In this document: positions 38,110-47,770 of the stretch, piece by piece
Numbering within the stretch: the stretch's first letter is position 1
Layout of the letters: every line of letters starts with the position of its first letter
Assembly (NCBI RefSeq): GCF_040026395.1
Contig: NZ_CP157278.1
Coordinates: 2,914,001 to 2,978,000 of the forward strand
Source: Pedobacter lusitanus
GTDB taxonomy: Bacteria > Bacteroidota > Bacteroidia > Sphingobacteriales > Sphingobacteriaceae
DNA length: 64,000 nucleotides
Reading direction: 5' to 3'
The notes under the pieces: generated by a model
What the model saw: the letters and a program-made list of their open reading frames with translations, nothing else
Databases searched by the model: none
What the model was told of the DNA's origin: nothing
Translations under genes and position numbers: made by a program

Positions 38110-40584
38110 TTAATAGGCAATCACAAACCGGGCAGCAGTATGGGTGAGGGTTAAATTTTTAACCTTCGCCCCTTCCACCGGGTTTGCAGTTCCCTGAGGA
38201 TCGAAATGGGAAATTGGTGTAAGAAATGAATTCAAAGACTCTTTGACTTTTTGGCCGTTATTTAATTGTGCTGTAGTACCAGTTATTTTATCTGCATCAC
38301 TAAAACCATGAAAAACTAGCTGAAGCTGGCCGAATTTCGACTTCCGCGAACCTTCGGCCTGTTCAAATATAATATTCCGGCCGGCCGGATCATAAGTGAT
38401 TGTACGTTTATAAAAATCGCCCTTTTGATAATTAAATGTCTGACCATCATCTTCATAGTAAACGAAAGAATTATTTAATGCTCCTTTATAGACATGAACC
38501 GTCAAGGTGTCTGTTGGTTTTTCCTGAGTAGACTGAACCAGTGATTGCATCGGTACAATACTACTTTCTTTTACGTAAACCGGAAGTTTGTTTTTAGATA
38601 AACGAAGGATCTTTTCTGTGCCGCCGGTTTGCGTTTCATCAGTATACAGATCATACCATAATCCTTTAGGGAAATAAGCATTTCCAAATTCTTTTGTGCT
38701 TTCAAATGGCAATACCATAAATGCTTTACCAAATAAATATTGGTTCTGAAAAGCAGTATCAAATATTTTTGCGTCAAAGGTATAGTCTATGGCCAGTGTT
38801 CTCATCACAGGCAGTCCGTTCTGTGTAGCTTCAAAAAAAGCAGCATACAAATATGGCATCAGTTTATAACGGAGATTGATGTAATTTCTGGAAATTTCCA
38901 GTACCTCTTCGCCATGTGTCCAGGGCTCAGAAGATTGGGTATTCACTGCTGCATGGTTACGGAAATACGGGTTAAATGCACCAATCTGAACCCATCTTGC
39001 AAACAGCGAGTTGCTGGGCGTACCAATAAATCCGCCAATATCCATTCCGGCAAAAGGGACACCACTTAGCCCTAAACTGTTAATTAAACGTACTCCCAAT
39101 AACATATGATCTTCTTCGGGACGGTTATCTCCGGTCCAGATTGCAGTATAACGCTGTAGTCCGGCATAACCTGCACGGGTTAAAATGAAAGGACGTTTGT
39201 TATCCATAGATGCTTTGGCGCCTTCATAACTGGAACGTGCCATTTGTAAGCCGTATACATTATGTGCCTGCTTGTGACTGGCCATAGCACCATCATAGTT
39301 AAACAAAACGTTATTTGGCATTTTGTTTCCCCAGGTAGCAATTTCGTTCATGTCATTCCAGATACCTGAGACGCCGGTACTGGCAAAAAACTTCACCTCA
39401 TTTCTCCACCATGATCTGCCTTTTTCACTGGTAAAATCAGGAAAATTGCACCAGCCGGGCCAAACCTGTCCGGAGTAATTTGTACTGTCAGGGTATTTAA
39501 TAAATATATTTTCTTTCAGACCGCTTTCGTAAGCCTGATAACCTTTTTCTACTTTAATGCCCGGATCTACGATTACCGTTGTGGTAAAGCCCATATCTGC
39601 CAGTTTTTTATTCATAGCCAGCGGATTGGGGAAACGCGATTTATCCCAGGTGAATAATTTATACTGGTCCATATAATGGATATCCAGTGTGATTCCGTCT
39701 GCGGGAATTTTCTTCTCTCTCAGGGTTTGTGCTATACGCAAAACCTCTGTTTCCGGATAATAAGTATATCTGTTTTGCTGATAGCCTAAACTCCACAGGG
39801 GTGGCAGATTCATACGCCCTGTCAGCGCTGTATAAGAAGTAATAATATCTGCCAGGCGTTTATGATAAATGAAATAGTAATTCATTTCTCCGCCTTGTGC
39901 ACCAAAAGATGAAAATCTGTTGTTACTCGCACCAAAGTTAAAATCACTCTGGTAAGTGTTGTCCAGAAATATACCATAGTTTAATCCATGATGTATTCCC
40001 ATGTAAAAAGGTATCGTAGAATAAATCGGGTCCTGCCCGGTCGAATAGCCGTAAGCATCAAAATTCCAGTTGGTATAACCACTTCCCTTACGGTCAAGGT
40101 TACCTGTCTTTTCTCCGAGCCCGACAAAACGTTCCCCTTCCTGCATTTTCTTGTAGGTTGTGACTTCACTTTCCACCCACGAAGTAGTCAGCCCTTTTTC
40201 ATCCTGACTGATCACCTGGCCATCCAATGTATAAAAAGCAATACTATAAGGTTTTTTAGTAATCCTGGCTTTCAGAGAATCGGTCGTTACCATAATCTCC
40301 TGTTCATTCTGACTGATAGCAACAGGAGTCTTTACCGGCGATGAAATCACCGCATAAGAAAAGTCTTTACCCAGCTTCTTCTGATCTAATCTGACACTGA
40401 TCACATTGGGACTGTAAACTGTCAGTTCCCCATGTGCATTTTCTGTTGTAAACTCTATTTTTTGCCCGGTGATACTCACCGAGGTTATATTTCCAGTACC
40501 ACGTACCGGGCCATTTTGGGCAAAGGTCAGCACAGGGAAAGTTAAAAGCAGCAGCAGCTTTGGGATCGTGGTCAGTTTTCTCAT
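38110..40584 (-). CDS. GH31 alpha-glucosidase, exported
   Basis: This 824-residue protein has a signal peptide ending near TFAQ at residue 23, an N-terminal beta-sandwich and a GH31 catalytic barrel. The nucleophile aspartate is in GIWNDMNEIATWG near 413, the acid/base in AIWTGDNRPEEDH near 480, and RYTYYPETEVL comes earlier in the barrel. Beta domains close the chain. It releases glucose from the non-reducing ends of alpha-glucans, a role filled by GH97 SusB in Bacteroides, so this locus uses another family for the same step. A hairpin lies between it and the upstream susE-like gene. Confidence 0.94.
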   Translation of the reverse strand: MRKLTTIPKLLLLLTFPVLTFAQNGPVRGTGNITSVSITGQKIEFTTENAHGELTVYSPNVISVRLDQKKLGKDFSYAVISSPVKTPVAISQNEQEIMVTTDSLKARITKKPYSIAFYTLDGQVISQDEKGLTTSWVESEVTTYKKMQEGERFVGLGEKTGNLDRKGSGYTNWNFDAYGYSTGQDPIYSTIPFYMGIHHGLNYGIFLDNTYQSDFNFGASNNRFSSFGAQGGEMNYYFIYHKRLADIITSYTALTGRMNLPPLWSLGYQQNRYTYYPETEVLRIAQTLREKKIPADGITLDIHYMDQYKLFTWDKSRFPNPLAMNKKLADMGFTTTVIVDPGIKVEKGYQAYESGLKENIFIKYPDSTNYSGQVWPGWCNFPDFTSEKGRSWWRNEVKFFASTGVSGIWNDMNEIATWGNKMPNNVLFNYDGAMASHKQAHNVYGLQMARSSYEGAKASMDNKRPFILTRAGYAGLQRYTAIWTGDNRPEEDHMLLGVRLINSLGLSGVPFAGMDIGGFIGTPSNSLFARWVQIGAFNPYFRNHAAVNTQSSEPWTHGEEVLEISRNYINLRYKLMPYLYAAFFEATQNGLPVMRTLAIDYTFDAKIFDTAFQNQYLFGKAFMVLPFESTKEFGNAYFPKGLWYDLYTDETQTGGTEKILRLSKNKLPVYVKESSIVPMQSLVQSTQEKPTDTLTVHVYKGALNNSFVYYEDDGQTFNYQKGDFYKRTITYDPAGRNIIFEQAEGSRKSKFGQLQLVFHGFSDADKITGTTAQLNNGQKVKESLNSFLTPISHFDPQGTANPVEGAKVKNLTLTHTAARFVIAY

Positions 40585-40620
40585 ATTGATCGGAAAAATT
40601 AGATTTGGAATTAACGAAGC

Positions 40621-40649
40621 AAATGCCCTGAAGAATCTTCAGGGCATTT
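40621..40649 (-). repeat. Intercistronic hairpin between susE-like and GH31 genes
   Basis: Perfect 13-base arms 40621-40633 and 40637-40649 (AAATGCCCTGAAG and its complement) flank an AAT loop. No U run follows on the minus strand. It starts seven bases after the susE-like stop and probably shields or partly ends the susCDE message, giving the enzymes downstream lower expression. Confidence 0.75.
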
Positions 40650-40655
40650 ACATTT

Positions 40656-41684
40656 TTAAAGTTTTGTTACACTGTAAGCATAGTTACCCGGAACACTCAG
40701 ATTTAAAGTGATTTTGTAATTTCCGTCGGCCGCGACTTTAATATTGTCGCCTCCATATTTTGGTTTACCCTTGTCATCACCGAAGTTGATATCATAAGAA
40801 CCATTGGCTCTGAATTTAAATTCTCCGGCGGTTAAAGCTTTGGTAATTGTCCATACTTTAGCAGTTGCATCATAAGTCATTAGTGTTTCATTATCCCATG
40901 ATCCGGTAGCACTGCCAATGACTGCCCATACAGTTTTGGTAAGCGAATAAGTCAATGCTTTGGTATCCGCTTTAATGCGGTAATATCCGGCACCATCTAC
41001 ATGCAGATTATCTCCACCACCGGCATTAAGTATACCTGGCGTTGAAGTGCCGTAGTTTATACCATTCCAGTCACCTTGTGAAGTAAACTTAAAGTCGGTA
41101 GTTGCATCCGGAAAATTAACATATCCTTCATAAGCTTTATCATCATTTACAGAGGAAATTTTTGCAGCACTTTTAGGATCCCAGCCCTGATAAGATCCCG
41201 GAACATATAGTGATGGATAGTTAATCACAACCAGATAAGGAGTTACAGTTAACGCTAATACGTTCGAATAGGCGGGTGTATATTTATCACTGATACTCGC
41301 TTTGACTCTCACTTCCACTTTTCCTGCTACACCCGAAGTAAGGCCTAACTGATTAGCCAGGTCATTGATTTCTGCAACAGTAAAAGTTTTAGTTAATAAC
41401 CCTGCCAGGGCCACTTCTTTTGGTGCCTTGAAATTTTTCCCTGCACTGTCAATCTGTACAGCATAAGCGATATCAGCACTATAGCCAAATGAAGAAGCTG
41501 ACCAGTTGAGTACCGTTGCAGTCTGCGCAGCATGATCAGCACTTAATACCAGGTTATTCTGGCTCGCAGTCAAAACCGGTGCTGTACCGTTTCCGGCTAC
41601 AGTTTTAGTTTCATCCTTTTTACATGACGCAAATAATAGCAGCAAAAGGCTATAGGTCATGGTTTTTATAAATAATGATTTCAT
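40656..41684 (-). CDS. susE: SusE/SusF-like surface glycan-binding lipoprotein
   Basis: This 342-residue lipoprotein has a lipobox ending at Cys21 (FASCKKDE). An N-terminal SusE-type immunoglobulin-like domain follows to about residue 150, including ASQNNLVLSADHAAQTATVL. Two starch-binding modules come next; the repeated patterns VPGSYQGWDPKSAAKISSVN and AVIGSATGSWDNETLMTYD show them. SusE and SusF bind starch at the cell surface and assist SusCD. It is 44 bases after susD, in the usual order. I call it susE by position and domain content. The two binding modules fit SusE better than three-module SusF. Confidence 0.88.
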   Translation of the reverse strand: MKSLFIKTMTYSLLLLLFASCKKDETKTVAGNGTAPVLTASQNNLVLSADHAAQTATVLNWSASSFGYSADIAYAVQIDSAGKNFKAPKEVALAGLLTKTFTVAEINDLANQLGLTSGVAGKVEVRVKASISDKYTPAYSNVLALTVTPYLVVINYPSLYVPGSYQGWDPKSAAKISSVNDDKAYEGYVNFPDATTDFKFTSQGDWNGINYGTSTPGILNAGGGDNLHVDGAGYYRIKADTKALTYSLTKTVWAVIGSATGSWDNETLMTYDATAKVWTITKALTAGEFKFRANGSYDINFGDDKGKPKYGGDNIKVAADGNYKITLNLSVPGNYAYSVTKL

Positions 41685-41728
41685 CCGTTTATTTATTTTA
41701 TGTTTTTGTAAGATGGCGTCTTTGATAA

Positions 41729-43312
41729 TTAATAACCAGGATTCTGAATCAGGTTGCTGTTCGCAATTACATCTGCTGACGGCAATGGAAAAATACTGCG
41801 GAATGATTCTACACCACGTCCTGCTTTAACTCCCCCTTTAAACGGCCATAAATAAGATCCTTCTGTAAACTTGCTGTAGCGTATCAGGTCTGTACGTCTG
41901 TAACCTTCCCAGAAAAATTCTTTAGCTCTTTCAGCTAATACATCATCTAAATTAAGCGAGGAAACATTTCCGGAATCGTTACCATAAGCACGGCGGCGCA
42001 ATTTGTTTACATAGTCAATTGCCTGGTTTAATGAGCCACCACCTCCACCGCGTAAAACAGCTTCAGCATAATTTAAATACGCTTCAGGTAAACGAAATAA
42101 AGGAAAATCAATAGAACAGAATGTTCCGTTGTTAGATGGAGCAGGAACATTGGCACGATCTACATTTCTGAATTTAACAGCACGCAGACCATCAGTAAAT
42201 ACCGCCACATCATCATTTGCTGATTTAGTTCCATAAAACATAGCTCTTGAATCCGGGTTACTGGTAAAAGCGCCGGAAATACCAAAAATAGCAGGTAACG
42301 TTGAACGGGTACGGATACCACCCCATCCTCCACCCGGAATACCAAAATCAGCAGGTTTCATATCCCCATTGATTGAAGCATTGGTCAGGAAAGTTGTACC
42401 ACCAAAATTCTGCGTAAAATTCCCATCATAGTTAATCGATAAAATCACTTCAGGGTTATTCGTATCATTATCTGAAAGGAACAGATTTTTGTAAGCACTG
42501 TTCAGGGAATAACTACCTCCGATTACTTTATTTGCATAAGTAACTGCTTCTGTATTTTTAGCTGTTCCCGTATAAACCGAAGCATTCAGATACAATCGTG
42601 ATAAAAGCAGCTGATCAGCACCTTTTGTTACTCTTCCATATTCATTGGAAGCCTGTAATTCCGGTTCTATAGCCAAAAGTTCGCTTTCTACATATTTGAA
42701 TAAATCGGCACGTTTAATTTGCTTAGGTGCAATTACGCCTATTTCATTAGCCTCAGTAATGAACGGAGGGTTACCAAATAAATCCATTAGCACCCAGTAT
42801 TGATAAGCCCGTAAAAATCTTACTTCCGATCTGTATCTGGTAATTTCAGCCGCATCAGCACCAGTGATATTCCGCGCAGCCAGTTTCTCTGGCGTACTTT
42901 CACGAAGAAACTCGTTTACGATCGTAATCTGATATAAACTTCTGGTATATAAACCACGCAGAAGAATGTTATCAGAAGTATAAGTCTGGTAGTTTAAATC
43001 ATAAACTCCAGGGTCATTCCATACACAGATCCCTTCATCAGAAGTTAATTCCTGCGCATTCCAGTATAAACGCAGAAAATCAGAAGTTCCTGCATCAATA
43101 CCACCAAGATCACTGTCACCGGAACCCTTTGGACCAGTAGTTGCAAAACTTGCGTAAGCTTTGGCCAGTACCTGCTTATATCCACTCAGGTTTGCGTAAA
43201 CCACCTCTGATGTCAGGTCGTTGGTTGGCTTTAAAACCAAATCTTTTTTACAAGATGATAATGTTGCTGCAAGAAAGGCAGCTGCCGTAAATATTTTGAA
43301 TAGATTCTTCAT
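41729..43312 (-). CDS. susD: SusD/RagB-family starch-binding lipoprotein
   Basis: This 527-residue outer-membrane lipoprotein has a lipobox ending at Cys21 (LSSCKKDL). The tetratricopeptide-like helical SusD fold is visible in SEVRFLRAYQYWVLMDLFGN near residue 160 and in the C-terminal FRLPEAYLNYAEAVLRGG and LAERAKEFFWEGYRRTDLIR. SusD forms the lid of the SusC transporter and binds the glycan before import. It follows susC by 22 bases and precedes susE. The C-terminal FPLPSADVIANSNLIQNPGY ending is typical of the family. Starch is the likely ligand because of the GH13, GH31 and GH65 genes in the operon. Confidence 0.96.
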   Translation of the reverse strand: MKNLFKIFTAAAFLAATLSSCKKDLVLKPTNDLTSEVVYANLSGYKQVLAKAYASFATTGPKGSGDSDLGGIDAGTSDFLRLYWNAQELTSDEGICVWNDPGVYDLNYQTYTSDNILLRGLYTRSLYQITIVNEFLRESTPEKLAARNITGADAAEITRYRSEVRFLRAYQYWVLMDLFGNPPFITEANEIGVIAPKQIKRADLFKYVESELLAIEPELQASNEYGRVTKGADQLLLSRLYLNASVYTGTAKNTEAVTYANKVIGGSYSLNSAYKNLFLSDNDTNNPEVILSINYDGNFTQNFGGTTFLTNASINGDMKPADFGIPGGGWGGIRTRSTLPAIFGISGAFTSNPDSRAMFYGTKSANDDVAVFTDGLRAVKFRNVDRANVPAPSNNGTFCSIDFPLFRLPEAYLNYAEAVLRGGGGGSLNQAIDYVNKLRRRAYGNDSGNVSSLNLDDVLAERAKEFFWEGYRRTDLIRYSKFTEGSYLWPFKGGVKAGRGVESFRSIFPLPSADVIANSNLIQNPGY

Positions 43313-43334
43313 CTCTTTCTTAAATTATAATTTA

Positions 43335-46319
43335 TTAAAATCCAACATTAAGCCCTAAACTGTAAGTTCTTGGTCTTGGATACAATTTGTAATCTATACC
43401 AGTGCTGATTTCAGGATCAAGACCTTTATAATCAGAGATTACAAATACATTCTGAACATTCGCTGTAATACGCAAAGTTGTTTTTGAGTTTGGTGACAGA
43501 CGACCAAAATTATAAGCCAGTCCTGCATTATCCATTTTCAGGAAAGAAGCATTATGGATATAATAATCACTCAGAAACTGGTTATTGGAGAAATTACTAT
43601 CAAATATGGTAGTCGTAGCATTATTCAATAATCCGCTTGGACTCAGAATATTTCTGCTCACAGCTAAGTTGGAAGAAATATTATCATAAATATAATTGCC
43701 CAGATTAGCACGTAATACCGTACTCAAGGTCCATTTTTTATAACTGAACGAAGAGGTGAAGCCCATGATATATTTAGGTGCAGGAGATTTATAGAAATAT
43801 CTGTCCTGCTCATTCACTTTTCCATCATTGTTCAAATCAGCATATACCCCTTCAACAGGTGCACCTTTTGCATCATATACCTGCTTGTATACCAGGAATG
43901 AATTAGGATTGTAATTCACAGAGTTCCATTGTATCGTAGTACCGGTTGCTCCATCAATACCAGTAGTACCAACCTTGAAATCGGGATCCGGGTTTAAAGA
44001 TAAGTTGGTTACTTTATTTTTATTATAGGTTACGTTAAAGCCCATATCCCAGTTTACATCAGCGCTTTTAATCAGGCTGACATTGATACTGGCTTCAATC
44101 CCTTTGTTCTCCATATTTCCAACATTGGTGATCAACTGATTACTGAAGTTTGTACCCACAGCAATCGGAACCAGACTTAACAGGTCTTTGGTTTTTTTGT
44201 AATACACATCTACGCTACCGTAAACTCTTCCATTGAATAAGCCATAATCCAGACCGGCATTATAAGTTGTGGAAGTTTCCCACTTCAGATTTTTATCATA
44301 TGCAATAGGAGAATATAAATGATAAAACTGACCACCAATCTGATACTGGGATTCATTCGTACTATTGGAATAATTAGGCAGGTAACTATAATTTGGAAGT
44401 CCGTCCTGCTGACCTGTAACACCATAACTTAAACGAAGTTTTAAGTCAGAGAACACTTTACTGTCTTTCAGGAAAGATTCATCAATGGCTCTCCAGGTGA
44501 AAGCAGCTGATGGAAAATAACCCCATCTGCCAGATTCGCTAAACTTCGAAGATCCATCGGCACGCATTGTTCCTGACAGAATATACTTATCCGCCAGAGT
44601 ATAAACCAAACGACCATAATAAGATAACAATCTATTTTGCTGTTTATCAAAAGGGAAGACCGGTAATTTCTGTACCCCACCCAATGCATTATAATCCGTA
44701 AAATTATATACAGTAGTTGCGTTATCATAATAACCATAACCTGCCGTAGCATTGATATTACTATTTATACCTTTCAGGTCTTTGATATAATTAAGATAAA
44801 ACTCTGCAACCTTATTGTGCTGTACCTGCTCATATTGAGTAGCCACACCACTTACCGTAAATTTCTGTGCTGCGTATGCAGGAATAAATGTAGTTCCATA
44901 TCCTTTGGAAACATCATAACCTACGTTGGCATTTGCATGCAGTTCAGGAAGGAAATGGAAAGAGTAATCCAGTTTTAAATTGCCAAAACTTCTGTCAGCC
45001 TTACCAACATCACTTTTTTGTTCAATCAGCCCGAGAGGATTTCTCGGCGCATTTGGATTTAACTGTCCTGAAGTCCCTATCCACTCAAAGTATCCGCCAT
45101 ACTGATTATTTGCATAAACCTGCTGTGTCGGATCAAACTGAACAGCCTGAAATACGGCATCCTGATTAGCAAAATTCGATTCACTTATTGTACCTTTTAA
45201 ATTCAGATCAACTTTCAGATGATTATCAAAGAAAGTCGGGTTCAATGTAATCCCACCTGAAGCTCTTTTCATCCGGTCTGTCAGTAATAATCCTCTCTGA
45301 TCTAAATAACCACCCGAAACACGGTAAGGAACATTTTTAAATTTCCCGGAAATACTCAGGTTGTTATCTGTACTGAAAGCATTGTTAAAAATCACATCCT
45401 GCCAGTCTGTATTTGCAGTACCCAATAATGCTTTCTGAGCATCATTACCATTTGCGTTTACAAATGCACGAATCTGGTCACCGGTTAATACCTTTACTTT
45501 TCTGGCTATAGTGGCATATGAATTCACCGTACTGAAATCAATACTGGGTTCACCGCTTTTCCCTTTTTTTGTAGTAATGAGAATAACACCGTTAGAAGCT
45601 CTGGAACCATAAATAGCAGTCGCATTTGCATCTTTCAGCACTGTAAAAGTTTCAATATCGTTGGGATTAATCAAACTCAAAGGATTAGATACTCCTGAAA
45701 TTGCATTGGAACTAATCGCCCCCGGTAATTTGTTACTCCCAAAAGGAACTCCGTCAACCACAATCAGAGGATCATTACTTGCACTTAAAGAAGCTCCTCC
45801 ACGTACGCGGATCGTACTTCCTGCTCCTGGCGCACCTCCATTGGACACGATCGAAACACCAGCGACTTTACCAGCAATCAATTGCTCCGGTGAAGTAATA
45901 TTTCCGCCCTGAAAGTTCTTTGAGCTTACCGTAGTGATCGAACCAGTCAGATCCTTTTTTTGCGAAGTACCATAACCAATTACCACAACTTCATTTAAGT
46001 TCTGTGCATCTGGCTTCAGAGAGAAATTTGCTGTAGTATTACCTTTCACAGTAACATTCAGATCTACTGAACTGTAACCAATATAGCTTGCCGTTAAAGT
46101 AACAGGCCCGTTAGTTACACCAGTCAGTTTAAAGTTTCCGTTTACATCTGTACTCGCGCTTCTGCCCAGGCCTTTAACCAGTACTGAAGCCCCCGGCAGA
46201 CCCAGCCCGGTTTCATCAATAATTTTACCAGTGATAGAACCGGTTTGTGCTTGTACGGCCAATGCTGTGATTGTAAAAATCAATAGCAGACAATACCTCA
46301 TCACGTAAAATACTCTCAT
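43335..46319 (-). CDS. susC: SusC/RagA-family TonB-dependent transporter
   Basis: This 994-residue outer-membrane protein has a signal peptide ending near VQAQ. Next are a carboxypeptidase-regulatory-like domain (SITGKIIDETGLGLPGASVLVKG, residues 26-105), a TonB box region (LNEVVVIGYGTS near 110), a plug domain with GSTIRVRGGASL and TVLKDANATAIYGSRASNGV, and a 22-strand barrel ending in a C-terminal phenylalanine. It imports glycans bound by SusD using energy from TonB. An alternative start at the second ATG (46301) would give a tighter signal peptide. It is the first gene of the operon after lacI. Confidence 0.97.
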   Translation of the reverse strand: MRVFYVMRYCLLLIFTITALAVQAQTGSITGKIIDETGLGLPGASVLVKGLGRSASTDVNGNFKLTGVTNGPVTLTASYIGYSSVDLNVTVKGNTTANFSLKPDAQNLNEVVVIGYGTSQKKDLTGSITTVSSKNFQGGNITSPEQLIAGKVAGVSIVSNGGAPGAGSTIRVRGGASLSASNDPLIVVDGVPFGSNKLPGAISSNAISGVSNPLSLINPNDIETFTVLKDANATAIYGSRASNGVILITTKKGKSGEPSIDFSTVNSYATIARKVKVLTGDQIRAFVNANGNDAQKALLGTANTDWQDVIFNNAFSTDNNLSISGKFKNVPYRVSGGYLDQRGLLLTDRMKRASGGITLNPTFFDNHLKVDLNLKGTISESNFANQDAVFQAVQFDPTQQVYANNQYGGYFEWIGTSGQLNPNAPRNPLGLIEQKSDVGKADRSFGNLKLDYSFHFLPELHANANVGYDVSKGYGTTFIPAYAAQKFTVSGVATQYEQVQHNKVAEFYLNYIKDLKGINSNINATAGYGYYDNATTVYNFTDYNALGGVQKLPVFPFDKQQNRLLSYYGRLVYTLADKYILSGTMRADGSSKFSESGRWGYFPSAAFTWRAIDESFLKDSKVFSDLKLRLSYGVTGQQDGLPNYSYLPNYSNSTNESQYQIGGQFYHLYSPIAYDKNLKWETSTTYNAGLDYGLFNGRVYGSVDVYYKKTKDLLSLVPIAVGTNFSNQLITNVGNMENKGIEASINVSLIKSADVNWDMGFNVTYNKNKVTNLSLNPDPDFKVGTTGIDGATGTTIQWNSVNYNPNSFLVYKQVYDAKGAPVEGVYADLNNDGKVNEQDRYFYKSPAPKYIMGFTSSFSYKKWTLSTVLRANLGNYIYDNISSNLAVSRNILSPSGLLNNATTTIFDSNFSNNQFLSDYYIHNASFLKMDNAGLAYNFGRLSPNSKTTLRITANVQNVFVISDYKGLDPEISTGIDYKLYPRPRTYSLGLNVGF

Positions 46320-46379
46320 ATTTAATAATTTTTTTTGGTTATATATTTGGATAATCCAGGGTGTGTATCACACACATCG

Positions 46380-46409
46380 TAAATTTACATTCGGTGATCA
46401 GATTTCAAA
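46380..46409 (-). promoter_or_regulatory. Possible susC promoter
   Basis: On the minus strand TTTG (46409-46406) precedes TAAATTTA (46387-46380) by 18 bases. The -7 box differs from TAnnTTTG by one base and the spacing is near normal. The resulting leader would be about 55 bases. The match is modest in AT-rich DNA. Confidence 0.35.
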
Positions 46410-46603
46410 ATTTTATATCAAATAATTTTTTAACACAATATTTAATATTTCAAAAGCACAAAAACACCCTAAAATATTCTATAGCCAAATACAACACACT
46501 GGCACAAAATTCACATTCATCAAATTGTAAATCAACAACTTAACATCAATTTTAACCCTATAAAAGTGTTTTTTTTACACTAAGTGTTTTTCCGTCTGTT
46601 TTT

Positions 46604-46641
46604 CGGGAACGATACCGGGAACGTTCCCGAACTTCGGGAAC
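46604..46641. promoter_or_regulatory. LacI-type operator cluster upstream of susC
   Basis: The perfect palindrome CGGGAACGTTCCCG (46616-46629) has the central AACGTT core seen in many LacI/GalR-family operators. A second perfect palindrome of 9-1-9 form (46623-46641) overlaps it, and a third CGGGAAC half-site lies at 46604-46610. The cluster lies about 285 bases before the susC start. The LacI-family gene directly upstream is the natural binding partner. Confidence 0.65.
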
Positions 46642-46741
46642 CTTATTAACAATCACGACAGAAAAAAAAACTGGAATTCTGCGTATTTCTGGAGAATCCT
46701 AAAATATTCTGCTCAAAAACCCTCGATTTAGTAATAGAAAT

Positions 46742-47770
46742 TTAACGTTTTTTTAACTCTCCCAAAGCGGTAGAATTCCGCTTTACCAGTTTGGATCCCA
46801 GCACAATTTTCTCATTGATATTGACTGTTTCAGGATGCTCCAGCATTTTGAATAAAAGCGAAGCTGCCTCCACTCCAATTTCTGTAGATGGCTGGGTAAC
46901 TGTAGTTAATGAAGGATTTAGTAATGGTGCAATCTGCAGACTTGAAAACCCGACAACTTTGACCTGTTCAGGGATAGCAACCTCCAGATCATTGCAGGCA
47001 TAATAGGTAGCAAAGGCCAGACGCTCTACAGAAGTAAATACCCCATCAGGTTTCAGGCGTTTCAGCATATCCTTCAGGATTACATTATTCCGCTTATAGC
47101 TATTGGTACAATCTACAATCAGGCGGTCATCAAATGGAATGTCATACTTTGCCAGCGCATCCAGATAGCCCTGCATCCTGGTTTTACCGATTGATAAGTT
47201 TTTATTAATAACTAAACAGGCTATGCGTTTACATCCCTGCTTAATCAGATGCTGAACAGCAGAAAAGCTACTTTCGTAATCATTGGTAATAACCCTGGGT
47301 GTAATAATATCTTCATATACCCTGTCAAAGAAAACCAATGGCAGTCTTTTCTGATTCAGTTCATTCAGGTAATTGTGATCATTGGCTTCGCCTGATACAG
47401 ACATAATAATTCCATCAGCACGTCCGTTATGCAGGTGTCTGATAAATGAAACTTCTTTTTCATAGTCATCATCTGTAGAATAAATCAGGATATGGTAACC
47501 TCTTGCTCTGGCTACCCCTTCAATGCCATGTATAACCTGTGAAAAGAAATTATTAGCCAGCTCGGGAACGATAACAGCAATAGTTTTACTGCGTTGCTCT
47601 CTCAGATTACTTGCATAATGATTAGGCTGATAATTCAGTTCTTTTGCCGCAGCCAATATCTTATCCTTGGTTTCTTTGCTGATATCACTATTATCCCGAA
47701 ATGCCCGGGAAACAGTTGAAGTTGATAAATTAAGCGTTTTCGCCAGTTCTTTTATATTGATATTACGCAT
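46742..47770 (-). CDS. LacI-family regulator of the starch locus
   Basis: This 342-residue regulator has an N-terminal LacI helix-turn-helix (NIKELAKTLNLSTSTVSRAF, residues 4-23) with a hinge helix near residue 50 (NYQPNHYASNLREQ). A periplasmic-binding-protein-like effector domain follows, with TIAVIVPELANNFFSQVIHGIE and VFFDRVYEDI. It probably senses a maltodextrin or sugar phosphate and controls the susC operon, whose first gene lies 422 bases downstream. Bacteroides uses the unrelated SusR sensor for starch, so this is a different control plan, closer to that of many Flavobacteriia. Effector and direction of control are inferred. Confidence 0.92.
   Translation of the reverse strand: MRNINIKELAKTLNLSTSTVSRAFRDNSDISKETKDKILAAAKELNYQPNHYASNLREQRSKTIAVIVPELANNFFSQVIHGIEGVARARGYHILIYSTDDDYEKEVSFIRHLHNGRADGIIMSVSGEANDHNYLNELNQKRLPLVFFDRVYEDIITPRVITNDYESSFSAVQHLIKQGCKRIACLVINKNLSIGKTRMQGYLDALAKYDIPFDDRLIVDCTNSYKRNNVILKDMLKRLKPDGVFTSVERLAFATYYACNDLEVAIPEQVKVVGFSSLQIAPLLNPSLTTVTQPSTEIGVEAASLLFKMLEHPETVNINEKIVLGSKLVKRNSTALGELKKR

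Larger units (their letters stand above)
46320..46741. other. Regulatory intergenic region between lacI and susC (422 bases)
   Basis: No gene of meaningful length is visible. The region is very AT-rich except for a GC-rich cluster of inverted repeats at 46602-46642, immediately after the lacI gene. A possible susC promoter lies at 46380-46409, and a short inverted repeat GTGTG-TAT-CACAC lies near 46361-46373, 45 bases before the susC start. Confidence 0.7.

Noticed and set aside
46604..46641. Terminator for lacI
   Set aside because: The palindromes are GC-rich but overlap each other and are not followed by a U run on the minus strand.
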